Shown: positions 27,100 to 34,835, counted from the first letter of the stretch. The stretch is 64,000 bases of DNA from Streptococcus pacificus (GCF_016481305.1 NZ_JAENBO010000001.1:248001-312000), one strand, 5' to 3'. The notes: generated by a model from the letters alone, not told the origin. Made by a program: numbers and translations.

Positions 27100-27249
27100 A
27101 TGACACAAAAAAATGGTGCAACATTTTTAATGGCTTTTGGATTTTTCCTTATTGCTATTAGTCCCACAATGGGAAATAAGTATCTTAATATCCTATCAGG
27201 CCTAAGCTTAGTCTTACTTGGATTCTATCTAATGAAGAAAAAGAAATAA
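27100..27249 (+). CDS. 49-residue membrane peptide at the end of the PTS operon
   Basis: ATG 27100 sits one base after the EIIC stop. The product has two hydrophobic stretches (FLMAFGFFLIAISPT and LNILSGLSLVLLGFYL) and a lysine tail (MKKKK), so it is a likely two-helix hairpin protein. It has no strong SD of its own and probably relies on coupling. It lies before the operon's terminator, which supports it being a real cistron. Function unknown; an EIIC accessory subunit is possible. Confidence 0.65.
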   Translation: MTQKNGATFLMAFGFFLIAISPTMGNKYLNILSGLSLVLLGFYLMKKKK

Positions 27250-27252
27250 AGA

Positions 27253-27278
27253 AAATCACCGTTAAGGTGATTTTTGTT
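27253..27278 (+). terminator. Terminator of the beta-glucoside PTS operon
   Basis: Stem AAATCACC / GGTGATTT with a 5-nt loop and T-rich tail immediately after the small membrane ORF. Confidence 0.88.
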
Positions 27279-27316
27279 TAGCAAAAAATACTTTCTAAAA
27301 ATTAAAAGGTATAATG

Positions 27317-27389
27317 TTATCAAATGATTACAAAATATTACTAAAATGTTACATAAATATTTGCATTAGATGTCAAAGAGAGATATAAT
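27317..27389 (+). promoter_or_regulatory. Promoter A with helix-phased TTAC repeats
   Basis: -35 TTGCAT (27361-27366), 17-bp spacer, -10 TATAAT (27384-27389). Upstream, TTAT at 27317 and TTAC at 27328, 27338 and 27349 recur every 10-11 bp, on one face of the helix. The same layout occurs before the paralogous gene at 28714. Phased direct repeats just upstream of -35 are typical of sites for OmpR-type response regulators; which regulator is unknown. Confidence 0.65.
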
Positions 27390-27420
27390 ACCCTTAGAAA
27401 AGATATTAAGGAGACCAATC

Positions 27421-28119
27421 ATGAAAAAATCAGCTATTATTTTTAGTTCAGTCATCGGGTTGATCATTTTAGTCCTATTTGTCCTCTTTTTATTGACCCC
27501 CTCAAAAACCAATAAACAAGAAGCAAAAAAAGTTGCTGATAAAACTGTTTTGACGACTAAACAAAAAGATAAAGAGTCAAAAGTGACAACGAAAGAACCA
27601 ACACCTAATGACAACACAGCAACCCAAGTTACAGAGCAAAGTCCTGTAGCACAACAACCACAAAAAGATGGAGAAGAAAAAGCTAATCCCAATCAAAATA
27701 CTTCTACCATTAACTTAGAGGCTATTTCAAATGGTGATTTTTCAAGTATTGCTGGAACATGGGAAAATTATAGTGGCCAAGGTATTATCTTTGATAACAA
27801 GGGCGTAGTGGCAATCATATATTATAATAATGATGGTAAGAAAATTGTTAATGATACTTATGACATTCAAATTTCTAGAATAGAAAATAATATATTAAAA
27901 GCTGGTATTTATTCAAGGGAGTCACTGATAGGAGGGGCTAGTTTAGCCATTGTTCCTACTGGCATAAAGACACCTGGAGAAAAAGTTATTTATGAAAAAG
28001 ATGTCATTCTTATTGGTCAGAGTACTAAGGCCGATTATGAGCCTTACTACAAAATCTCTGACGATACTACAGCTCCAGAATCTGTTGTTACTACTGAGGA
28101 AATTGAGCAAGAAGAATAA
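27421..28119 (+). CDS. Membrane-anchored extracytoplasmic protein, possibly DUF6287 family (cassette A, gene 1)
   Basis: A 232-residue protein: N-terminal membrane anchor (IIFSSVIGLIILVLFVLFLL), a Lys/Thr/Gln-rich linker to about residue 95, then a compact outer domain starting INLEAISNGDFSSIAGTWEN. That segment resembles streptococcal DUF6287 domains. The frame is open from 27370, but ATG 27421 follows the SD AAGGAGACC. It has a paralogue at 28714 with the same anchor-linker-domain plan and a matching promoter. The next gene starts 14 bp later. Function unknown; envelope location is clear. Confidence 0.7.
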   Translation: MKKSAIIFSSVIGLIILVLFVLFLLTPSKTNKQEAKKVADKTVLTTKQKDKESKVTTKEPTPNDNTATQVTEQSPVAQQPQKDGEEKANPNQNTSTINLEAISNGDFSSIAGTWENYSGQGIIFDNKGVVAIIYYNNDGKKIVNDTYDIQISRIENNILKAGIYSRESLIGGASLAIVPTGIKTPGEKVIYEKDVILIGQSTKADYEPYYKISDDTTAPESVVTTEEIEQEE

Positions 28120-28133
28120 GGGAGAAGTACCAT

Positions 28134-28553
28134 ATGGCAATCTTATTGCTTAGAAAAAAAGAAGATGTTAATTCAGAAGCTCCCTTAGATGTGATTATTA
28201 ATGGTCAGTCTGTAGAAGAATTTAAAGAATATCATCGTGAACAATTTTATGAACTACCATCAAAAGAGGCTACCTTACAAATCAGAGATTTTAAAACAGG
28301 TTTAAAGAGTTCTACCATCACTGTTTATGATGGCGATGAAATCAAAATAAAAGAGAGTGTTTATCTAAAATATCGCTGGCTATTCTTACTATTTTTTTAT
28401 TTGATTCTTTATTACCCTTCATCAACTTTCGCCTATACATTATCTTTTCCTTTCAAAATTCTTTTTGGTATAGTTTTAATAGTTATCATAGTGTTTATTG
28501 ATTATTTCTTAAAGAAATTTTCTCATTATAGTTTTGAAAGAATAGACAATTAA
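28134..28553 (+). CDS. Small two-helix membrane protein (cassette A, gene 2)
   Basis: A 139-residue protein with an N-terminal beta-rich region of about 75 residues (LDVIINGQSVEEFKEY, then TITVYDGDEIKIKES) and two adjoining hydrophobic segments (YRWLFLLFFYLILYYP and FKILFGIVLIVIIVFI). The SD GGGAGAAG overlaps the upstream stop region. It has the same plan as the gene at 29755, which follows the cassette's paralogue. I do not recognise a family. Probably functions with the anchored protein upstream. Confidence 0.6.
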   Translation: MAILLLRKKEDVNSEAPLDVIINGQSVEEFKEYHREQFYELPSKEATLQIRDFKTGLKSSTITVYDGDEIKIKESVYLKYRWLFLLFFYLILYYPSSTFAYTLSFPFKILFGIVLIVIIVFIDYFLKKFSHYSFERIDN

Positions 28554-28611
28554 TAGAGAGATTACGATTAGAAACCTTGAGAGAGTTATTCTAAAGGTCT
28601 ATCAAATAATG

Positions 28612-28683
28612 TTATCAATACATTAAAAATATTACAAAAAGATTACATAAATGTTTGTATTTGATGACATAAAGAGATATAAT
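28612..28683 (+). promoter_or_regulatory. Promoter B with helix-phased TTAC repeats (paralogue of promoter A)
   Basis: -35 TTGTAT (28655-28660), 17-bp spacer, -10 TATAAT (28678-28683). TTAT at 28612, TTAA at 28623 and TTAC at 28632 and 28643 lie upstream at 9-11 bp intervals. Sequence and spacing match promoter A closely down to the SD and start codon, so the promoter was duplicated together with the genes. Confidence 0.65.
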
Positions 28684-28713
28684 AGTATTATCAAAGAGAT
28701 TAGGAGACTTATC

Positions 28714-29676
28714 ATGAAAAAAAGACGTCTTTTATTAGTAGGCATTGTTACCTTAGGACTACTATTAAGTGTTTTATTCATTTTTTCAACTCGTAGCAAT
28801 CAAAAAGAATCATTGTCAAATTCCTTTAATAATAAAGTGAAACAAACGACAAAAGCAAGTTCAGATAATATAAAATCAAAAGTAAATAAGTCCGCAGTAA
28901 AGAATAATACTGGTAAATCTGCACAAACAGTGAAAGAAGTAGTCAAAGAAACTGAAAAACAAGTGTCGCAAGAAAATAATGCAGTTTCAACCTCTACAAG
29001 TGTTTTTCCAGAAGCATTATTAGGCCAGTGGAAAATAAATGATCCTTTCTTAAACTATATCATCACCTTTAATTCTGATGGGACTGTGACTAGGGAACTT
29101 GATGGCAAGGTTTACACGACAAAAATTGATAAGCTGGTTTCATTGGGAAATCAATTATATCGCTATGAAATCGCTTCTGGTACTGATACTACAGCACTTC
29201 ATTATTCTGGGTACGGCGGTCATTACGTTAAATATGATATTGGTATCTTAATTGATGGTGATGTGATTTACCCTCAAGTATGGTCAGTTAGTGCTGATAA
29301 AGAGTTTGACTATGCACCAAGTTATAATATGAAGGCAACAAGACCAAACAAAACATCTTCTTTAAAGGATAATCCAGTAAAAGAGACAGATTTATTAGAA
29401 AAAACCAGTTTAACAGCAGAAAAAACCATTAGCTGGATAAAAGCATTATACTTGACAGAAAATGTTGATAATATTGTTTTTGAAGAAGATTATTTAAATT
29501 CATTCTATGAAGGTGATGACGGTCTTGTTTATGTGAGCATACGTCAAAATGATGATTCGGTTTCTAACAGTGATTCAGTTACTGGTCTTTATAGAATTAA
29601 TGATTCAGATTATCTTGAAAAAAAAGATGACACCTCTGGGACATGGCAAGTGATCAGCAACACCTACTTTGAGTAA
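28714..29676 (+). CDS. Membrane-anchored extracytoplasmic protein (cassette B, gene 1)
   Basis: A 320-residue paralogue of the 27421 product: N-terminal anchor (LLLVGIVTLGLLLSVLFIFS), a Lys/Ser/Thr/Asn-rich linker, then an outer domain beginning FPEALLGQWKINDPFLNYII with a FNSDGTVTRELDGKVY strand pair. A further C-terminal segment of about 90 residues (ISWIKALYLTENVDNIVFEE onward) is absent from the shorter paralogue. ATG 28714 follows AGGAGACTT; the open frame further upstream lies in the promoter. A terminator hairpin follows. Function unknown. Confidence 0.65.
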   Translation: MKKRRLLLVGIVTLGLLLSVLFIFSTRSNQKESLSNSFNNKVKQTTKASSDNIKSKVNKSAVKNNTGKSAQTVKEVVKETEKQVSQENNAVSTSTSVFPEALLGQWKINDPFLNYIITFNSDGTVTRELDGKVYTTKIDKLVSLGNQLYRYEIASGTDTTALHYSGYGGHYVKYDIGILIDGDVIYPQVWSVSADKEFDYAPSYNMKATRPNKTSSLKDNPVKETDLLEKTSLTAEKTISWIKALYLTENVDNIVFEEDYLNSFYEGDDGLVYVSIRQNDDSVSNSDSVTGLYRINDSDYLEKKDDTSGTWQVISNTYFE

Positions 29677-29687
29677 TAACAAGACAT

Positions 29688-29725
29688 AAGGCTAGAGAAA
29701 ATCTAGCCTTTTAGTATGATATAAT
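29688..29725 (+). terminator. Terminator after 28714 gene, abutting the next promoter
   Basis: Stem AAGGCTAGA / TCTAGCCTT (29688-29710) with a short T tail ends cassette B's first gene. A -10 TATAAT (29720-29725) follows at once, so the gene at 29755 has its own promoter, unlike its counterpart in cassette A. Confidence 0.7.
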
Positions 29726-29754
29726 AAAGAAAAGATTGTAAAGAGGAGACTGTT

Positions 29755-30177
29755 ATGGCAGTAACACTGACTCGAAGAAGATTTCATTCGGCTATGTCGG
29801 ATTTAGCATTTAAAGTTTATCTAGATGGTGAGATTGTCGCAAAGATTTATGAAGAGGAAACCATAACAATTCCCCTTACTAAGTCACAAGCAATCCTGAC
29901 AGTAAAACCACTTTTTGAGAGAAAAGTTTCTTTTAAAGTTACAGATGGTGATGACCTTGTTTTGGTAGCCACTCGTTTTAATAAAATTATTTACCGGTAT
30001 TTTAATTTTTATTGGATCTTTTTGATATTATCTAATTTTGTTCCAATACTCGATGTTTCATCTAATTTTTTTTCAATCATTTTGCTTGTGCTCTTGTTAT
30101 CATGTTTTTTAGTTCCTATTTTTGAATTTCAAAAAATAGAAGCCTCTCAAGAAAACAATCCTATCAAAATAGAGTAA
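29755..30177 (+). CDS. Small two-helix membrane protein (cassette B, gene 2)
   Basis: A 140-residue protein with a beta-rich N-terminal part (FKVYLDGEIVAKIYEEETI, VSFKVTDGDDLVLVA) and two hydrophobic segments (YRYFNFYWIFLILSNFVP and FFSIILLVLLLSCFLVP). It shares length, order of parts and the VTDGD/VYDGD strand with the 28134 product, so it is probably a diverged duplicate. SD AGAGGAGAC precedes ATG. Function unknown. Confidence 0.6.
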   Translation: MAVTLTRRRFHSAMSDLAFKVYLDGEIVAKIYEEETITIPLTKSQAILTVKPLFERKVSFKVTDGDDLVLVATRFNKIIYRYFNFYWIFLILSNFVPILDVSSNFFSIILLVLLLSCFLVPIFEFQKIEASQENNPIKIE

Positions 30178-30200
30178 GACAATTGTCTTACTCTATTTTT
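30167..30200. terminator. Bidirectional terminator, convergent genes
   Basis: A 15-bp palindrome (AAAATAGAGTAAGAC and its complement around AATT) covers the stop codon of the 29755 gene and ends 7 bp before the convergent ABC permease stop. A and T runs on both sides suit both strands. Confidence 0.9.
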
Positions 30201-30206
30201 GCGCTT

Positions 30207-31424
30207 TTATTTTTTAGAAAAACTACGTTTAATATTCTTAATAAATCCTAGGTCATCCGTTTGAAGGATAAGTCCTGAGTAGGATTTACCGATATAAATG
30301 ATTAATCCAGCAGTTGAAATCACTAATATCATCAAAGAAATAATGCTTTCCATTGTTGATGCATAGCCATTGATTAATCTGATAGGCATAAAGAATGAAG
30401 ATAAAAATGGAATATAAGACCCAATTTTTAAAAGAATCTGGTCAGAGCCTTGTTGTCCCAAAGATAATGCTCCAAAGAATCCGGCAATAACAAGATAGAT
30501 AGCGGGTTGAACAGCTTTTGAAGCATCTTCTACACGAACAATCAGAGAGCCACAAAGTGCGGCTAGTATCACGTAAATAAAGATTCCTAAAACAGCAAAT
30601 AAAACGATGGACCAATCAAGATGTCCAAAGACACTTGTTAGAAGAGGTTTAATATCTGCGACCATTTCTTTTGTCCCAGAAAACTGAGATAGGCCAAGAT
30701 AGCTAAGATAACCACCAACTACATAGATACCGACATGAGTGATGATAACGCCTAAAAAGCCTATGATACGCCCGTAAAAGTAGAGGTTTGCTGGAATACT
30801 TGAAAAGATAACCTCCATAATTTTAGTGCCTTTTTCATTAGCAATTTCTTGAGCTGTCGTACTAGCATAAGTAATAATGATAATATACATCACCATGACT
30901 AGTCCAAAAAAGGCAATTTGCTTACCACTATTTTCCAGTTGTGCGCCTTCTTTAATGTCCTCTTGTAGCTGTGGTTCAGTGGCTAGAAGAGCCAGTTGTT
31001 CATCTGATAGTTGGGCGGTTACAATATTTTTGCTTTGTTGAAAGCTAGCTAGAAGTTGAGTAATAGAGCCTTTTTCAAAATCAGATAAAGGATTATTCCC
31101 ATGATAAGTGGCCTTCACTTGTGGCTCACTTGTATCTACCTCTAAATAACCAGCAATGTCTTCATCATCCAATGCTTTTTGTGCTTTTTTGGTGTCAGTG
31201 TAATCATTAATATAATCTAACTGGCTAAGAAAGGGTTTTTCAATCGCTTTATCTTCAGTAACAATGGCAATTTGAGTTCCCCTCATTGCACTACTAGCAC
31301 CGATATACCCCATAACTGAAGAAAAGATGATAAAGATAAAGGGTGAAATCACCATGAAAAAGAAGGCCCAGGATTTGACTTGTCTAAAATAAGATTCTTT
31401 AGCGACTAATAGTAATTGTTTCAT
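30207..31424 (-). CDS. ABC-2 type exporter permease (NatB/YhaP-like)
   Basis: A 405-residue permease: one N-terminal membrane segment (WAFFFMVISPFIFIIFSSVM), a long extracytoplasmic domain of about 130 residues, then five or six C-terminal membrane segments. TAQEIANEKGTKIMEVIFSS is the conserved cytoplasmic coupling stretch of NatB-type ABC-2 permeases. It overlaps the ATPase gene by 4 bp (ATGA). Substrate unknown; NatAB exports sodium in Bacillus, while relatives handle other small toxic compounds. Confidence 0.85.
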   Translation of the reverse strand: MKQLLLVAKESYFRQVKSWAFFFMVISPFIFIIFSSVMGYIGASSAMRGTQIAIVTEDKAIEKPFLSQLDYINDYTDTKKAQKALDDEDIAGYLEVDTSEPQVKATYHGNNPLSDFEKGSITQLLASFQQSKNIVTAQLSDEQLALLATEPQLQEDIKEGAQLENSGKQIAFFGLVMVMYIIIITYASTTAQEIANEKGTKIMEVIFSSIPANLYFYGRIIGFLGVIITHVGIYVVGGYLSYLGLSQFSGTKEMVADIKPLLTSVFGHLDWSIVLFAVLGIFIYVILAALCGSLIVRVEDASKAVQPAIYLVIAGFFGALSLGQQGSDQILLKIGSYIPFLSSFFMPIRLINGYASTMESIISLMILVISTAGLIIYIGKSYSGLILQTDDLGFIKNIKRSFSKK

Positions 31425-32314
31425 AGTGCAACCCCCGATTTCATTTTAAAGATTTCATCAATAGTAGGAGCTTGTTGGTCAAATGTTGCCACATATTGTC
31501 CTTTGGTAATTAGTTGGAATAATTCTTGCCCAGCTTTTTCGTCATCTAAAACTAAACGCCATGTCCCTTGATTAGTATGATTAACAGAAACGACATGAGG
31601 TAAACCTTCCAATAGTTCTTTATCAAGATCATCAGAAACAAAGAGTCGTGTTTTACCAAATTGATTTCGAATGGACTGGATGCTACCGTTTAAAACAAGA
31701 CTGCCTTCACTAATCATGATGAGTTCATCACATAATTCTTCAACATTTGTCATAACATGGTCAGAAAAAATAATACTTGCCCCGCGTTTTTTCTCTTCAA
31801 GAATGATTTTTTTAAGAAGAGCAGTATTAACTGGATCAAGTCCAGAAAAAGGCTCATCGAGGATAATGAAGTCGGGTTCATGAATTAAGGTGATAATCAA
31901 TTGGATTTTTTGTTGATTTCCTTTAGACAAACTTTTAATTTTATCTGTTAGTTTTCCCTTAACTTCTAAACGTTCCATCCAAATTGGTAATTTCTTAGCA
32001 ACATCTTTTGTTGACATACCTTTTAAAGTAGCTAAATAACGCACTTGCTCAAAGACAGTTAGCTTGGGCATTAGACTGCGTTCTTCTGGAAGATAGCCAA
32101 TATGTTTATAATCTTTTGTTGTCAAGGGATGATTATCTAAATGGATTTTACCCTCATAAGTCACAAAATTTAAAATGGAATGAAAAAGTGTTGTTTTCCC
32201 TGACCCATTTTTACCAATCAAGCCACAAATAATACCAGAAGGGATATCAAATGAGATATCTTTTAAGACCTGGTTGTCACCATAGCTTTTGGATAACTGT
32301 GAAATTGAAATCAT
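31421..32314 (-). CDS. ABC exporter ATPase (NatA/YhaQ-like)
   Basis: A 297-residue ATPase with Walker A GKNGSGKTT, signature LSKGNQQKIQ, Walker B FIILDEPFSGLD and the switch His in IIFSDHV. The C-terminal extension of about 80 residues is usual for ABC-2 exporters of this class. SD AAAGGAGGA lies before ATG. It is first in a two-gene operon with the permease, behind a promoter overlapped by paired operator-like repeats. Confidence 0.9.
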   Translation of the reverse strand: MISISQLSKSYGDNQVLKDISFDIPSGIICGLIGKNGSGKTTLFHSILNFVTYEGKIHLDNHPLTTKDYKHIGYLPEERSLMPKLTVFEQVRYLATLKGMSTKDVAKKLPIWMERLEVKGKLTDKIKSLSKGNQQKIQLIITLIHEPDFIILDEPFSGLDPVNTALLKKIILEEKKRGASIIFSDHVMTNVEELCDELIMISEGSLVLNGSIQSIRNQFGKTRLFVSDDLDKELLEGLPHVVSVNHTNQGTWRLVLDDEKAGQELFQLITKGQYVATFDQQAPTIDEIFKMKSGVAL

Positions 32315-32367
32315 TTCTAATCCTCCTTTAATAAGGTTCTTATTAATCAGTGAAGCTAATTAAAAAT

Positions 32368-32418
32368 GTATAGCTTACTTTACAAAATAAGTATAGTTCA
32401 CTTTACATTTATTGTCAA
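32368..32418 (-). promoter_or_regulatory. Minus-strand promoter with two 23-bp-spaced operator repeats
   Basis: On the minus strand, -35 TTGACA (32413-32418), 17-bp spacer and -10 TATACT (32390-32395) drive the ABC exporter genes. Within the promoter and just after it lie two copies of TGTAAAGTgAaCTATAC / TGTAAAGTaAgCTATAC, spaced exactly 23 bp. One covers the spacer and -10, the other the start site. This is a repressor-type layout; the regulator is not in the window. Confidence 0.7.
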
Positions 32419-32515
32419 GTCATTTTATTTTTTTTTCAAATTTTTTTATTTTGATATTCCCAATTGACGAAGATTTTGTTAGAATAGTTGTATTAAAAAA
32501 GAATAAAAACGTTTA

Positions 32516-32578
32516 ACTTATTTATGCTGTGAATTGGCACAGCGTTTCTACAAGGCACCGTAATGTCTAACAATAAGT
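32516..32578 (+). ncRNA. Purine (guanine/xanthine-gene type) riboswitch aptamer
   Basis: P1 ACTTATT/AATAAGT encloses P2 GCTGTG/CACAGC with loop AATTGG, the conserved J2/3 GTTTCTAC, P3 with loop ACCGTAA and a J3/1 ending AAC. The cytosine at J3/1 (32571), where adenine riboswitches carry uracil, predicts guanine/hypoxanthine specificity. It precedes xpt-pbuX, its usual targets. Confidence 0.9.
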
Positions 32579-32585
32579 GGGCTTT

Positions 32586-32678
32586 GAGCTTGCTGAGATA
32601 TTTCATTAACCAATGAAACTCACTAAGGCTGTAGACTCTTTTTGAGTACCTTCAGACCTTTAAGCAGGCTCTTTTTTT
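32586..32678 (+). terminator. Riboswitch expression platform: branched terminator
   Basis: GAGCTTGCT (32586-32594) pairs with AGCAGGCTC (32663-32671), followed by seven T residues. The 68-nt apical region holds two further hairpins: TTTCATT/AATGAAA (32601-32618) and AAGG...ACTC/GAGT...CCTT (32625-32660). The terminator is therefore a three-way junction instead of a simple hairpin. It is the OFF structure before xpt. Confidence 0.75.
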
Positions 32679-32696
32679 ATCTAAAAAGGAGAAGAA

Positions 32697-33278
32697 ATGA
32701 AATTACTAGAAGATCGTATCTTAACAGACGGTCACGTTATCGGAAAAGGTATTTTAAAAGTGGATAGTTTTCTGACTCACCAAGTGGATTATGAATTAAT
32801 GGATCAGATTGGTAAACGTTTTGCTAAACACTATGAAAACTCAGGTATTACAAAGGTAGTGACGATTGAGGCTTCAGGAATTGTTCCAGCAATATATACT
32901 GCTCAAGCCCTTGGTGTTCCAATGATATTTGCAAAGAAAGCCAAAAACATTACTATGAATGAAGGTGTTTTAACGGCAGAAGTCTTTTCATTTACCAAAC
33001 AAGTCAAGAGTACAGTATCAATTGCTAGTAAATTTTTAAATCCAGACGATGTTGTTTTAGTCATTGATGACTTTTTGGCACATGGTCAAGCAGCTAAGGG
33101 GCTTCTTAACATTATTGGACAAACAGGAGCAAGTGTTGCTGGGGTTGGCATTGTGATTGAAAAATCTTTCCAAGATGGTCGACAATTACTAGAAGATCTT
33201 GGAGTTCCTGTGACGTCTTTAGCGCGAATTAAAGCATTTGAAAATGGAAAAGTGATCTTTAAGGAGGCAGATATCTAA
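32697..33278 (+). CDS. xpt: Xanthine phosphoribosyltransferase
   Basis: A 193-residue enzyme converting xanthine plus PRPP to XMP (purine salvage). The PRPP loop is [18 protein letters not shown] (about residues 121-138), and [20 protein letters not shown] is the family N-terminus. SD AAGGAGAAG precedes ATG. pbuX starts on the base after its stop. The operon lies behind the guanine riboswitch. Confidence 0.96.
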   Translation: MKLLEDRILTDGHVIGKGILKVDSFLTHQVDYELMDQIGKRFAKHYENSGITKVVTIEASGIVPAIYTAQALGVPMIFAKKAKNITMNEGVLTAEVFSFTKQVKSTVSIASKFLNPDDVVLVIDDFLAHGQAAKGLLNIIGQTGASVAGVGIVIEKSFQDGRQLLEDLGVPVTSLARIKAFENGKVIFKEADI

Positions 33279-34547
33279 ATGGAATTTAATGAACAAAAAC
33301 ATTCGCAAGCAGCGATTCTAGGGTTGCAGCACCTATTAGCCATGTACGCTGGATCGATTCTAGTACCCATCATGATTGCCAGTGCGTTAGGCTATTCATC
33401 AGAACAATTGACTTATCTTATTTCCACTGATATCTTTATGTGTGGTGTAGCGACGTTTCTCCAATTACAATTAAGAAAACAATTTGGTGTTGGTCTTCCA
33501 GTCGTTTTGGGCTGTGCCTTTCAATCAGTTGCGCCATTATCGATTATTGGTGCACAACAAGGTACCGGCTACATGTTTGGTGCCCTTATCGCTTCAGGAA
33601 TTTATGTCATTCTTGTAGCGGGTATTTTCTCGAAAATTGCTAATTTCTTTCCACCAATTGTCACTGGTTCAGTCATTACGACGATTGGATTAACCTTGAT
33701 ACCAGTTGCAATGGGCAATATGGGTGATAATTCCCCTGAACCAACTGCTCAATCAATGATTTTAGCCTTGGTAACAATTGCCATTATTTTGGTGATTAAT
33801 ACTTTTGCTAAAGGGTTTATTAAATCCATCTCTATCTTAATCGGATTAATTGGTGGGACAATCATTGCAGCCTTTATGGGAATAGTTGATACTTCAGTAG
33901 TAGGACAGGCACCATTATTACATGTGCCTCAACCATTTTACTTTGGGGCACCACAATTTGAAATTACCTCAATCATTATGATGTGTATCATTGCTACTGT
34001 ATCAATGGTTGAATCAACTGGGGTTTACTTGGCTCTTTCTGACTTAACCAATGATCAATTAGACAGCCAACGTTTAAGAAATGGTTACCGCTCTGAAGGA
34101 TTTGCAGTTTTACTTGGTGGGATCTTCAATACTTTCCCTTATACTGGTTTTTCACAAAATGTTGGTTTAGTCCAATTATCAGGAATTAAAACGAGACGTC
34201 CTATTTATTACACTGCACTCTTTCTAGTGATTTTAGGGTTAGTGCCCAAATTTGGTGCTATGGCACAAATGATTCCAAGCCCCGTTCTTGGTGGTGCAAT
34301 GTTAGTGTTGTTCGGCATGGTTGCCCTACAAGGGATGCAGATGCTAAATGCTGTTGATTTTAAAAATAATGAAAATAATTTTATTATTGCTGCCGTCTCC
34401 ATCGCAGCAGGTGTTGGCTTTAACGGCACTAATATCTTTCATAGCTTACCCAATACCCTTCAAATGTTTTTAACCAATGGGATTGTGATTGTGACACTCT
34501 TTGCAGTGGTGTTAAATCTCCTCTTAAATGGGAAAAAACAAGACTAA
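33279..34547 (+). CDS. pbuX: Xanthine permease (nucleobase:cation symporter-2)
   Basis: A 422-residue permease with about 12-14 membrane segments of the NCS2/NAT family. Signature-like stretches are GLQHLLAMYAGSILVPIMIA near the N-terminus, GGIFNTFPYTGFSQNVGLVQ (the NAT motif region, about residues 285-304) and LGLVPKFGAMAQMIPSPVLG. It starts immediately after xpt (SD AAGGAGG inside the xpt 3' end). It imports xanthine for Xpt. Confidence 0.95.
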   Translation: MEFNEQKHSQAAILGLQHLLAMYAGSILVPIMIASALGYSSEQLTYLISTDIFMCGVATFLQLQLRKQFGVGLPVVLGCAFQSVAPLSIIGAQQGTGYMFGALIASGIYVILVAGIFSKIANFFPPIVTGSVITTIGLTLIPVAMGNMGDNSPEPTAQSMILALVTIAIILVINTFAKGFIKSISILIGLIGGTIIAAFMGIVDTSVVGQAPLLHVPQPFYFGAPQFEITSIIMMCIIATVSMVESTGVYLALSDLTNDQLDSQRLRNGYRSEGFAVLLGGIFNTFPYTGFSQNVGLVQLSGIKTRRPIYYTALFLVILGLVPKFGAMAQMIPSPVLGGAMLVLFGMVALQGMQMLNAVDFKNNENNFIIAAVSIAAGVGFNGTNIFHSLPNTLQMFLTNGIVIVTLFAVVLNLLLNGKKQD

Positions 34548-34566
34548 ATAATTCTTTTAATCAAGC

Positions 34567-34602
34567 TAAAAATAGTTTTTCAATTTTGAAAAGCTATTTT
34601 TT
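34567..34602 (+). terminator. Terminator after xpt-pbuX
   Basis: Imperfect stem AAAATAGTTTTTCAA pairing with TTGAAAAGCTATTTT, followed by T residues. Confidence 0.8.
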
Positions 34603-34763
34603 TGGTGTTTTGAAAGGCAATTCGTTGTTTTAAGATGGTAAAAAAAGTCACTTTTATTATGTTTTTTATTCTTAGACAGAAATAAAAAGAAAAAACGATA
34701 AAATTCCATTAAATCTGAGATTTAGTCTAGAAAAAAACAAGATAATATGTTAATATAACAATA

Positions 34764-34777
34764 ATAAAACGCTTACA
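34764..34777 (+). promoter_or_regulatory. cre-like site before the GH84 gene
   Basis: ATAAAACGCTTACA matches 12 of 14 cre positions (the last 12 perfectly). It lies about 60 bp before the ATG, downstream of AT-rich promoter-like sequence, where CcpA would repress. This suggests glycan foraging is shut off by preferred sugars. Confidence 0.55.
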
Positions 34778-34835
34778 ATTATTATTGTTAATAAGGACTA
34801 TTATAAAGAAGGTTAAACATTAAAGGGAGGTTTTT

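Noticed and set aside
27421-30177. Toxin-antitoxin or immunity-type tandem genes
   Set aside because: All products are envelope proteins with anchors or membrane helices, each cassette has its own promoter, and no toxin-like or DNA-binding motif is visible.
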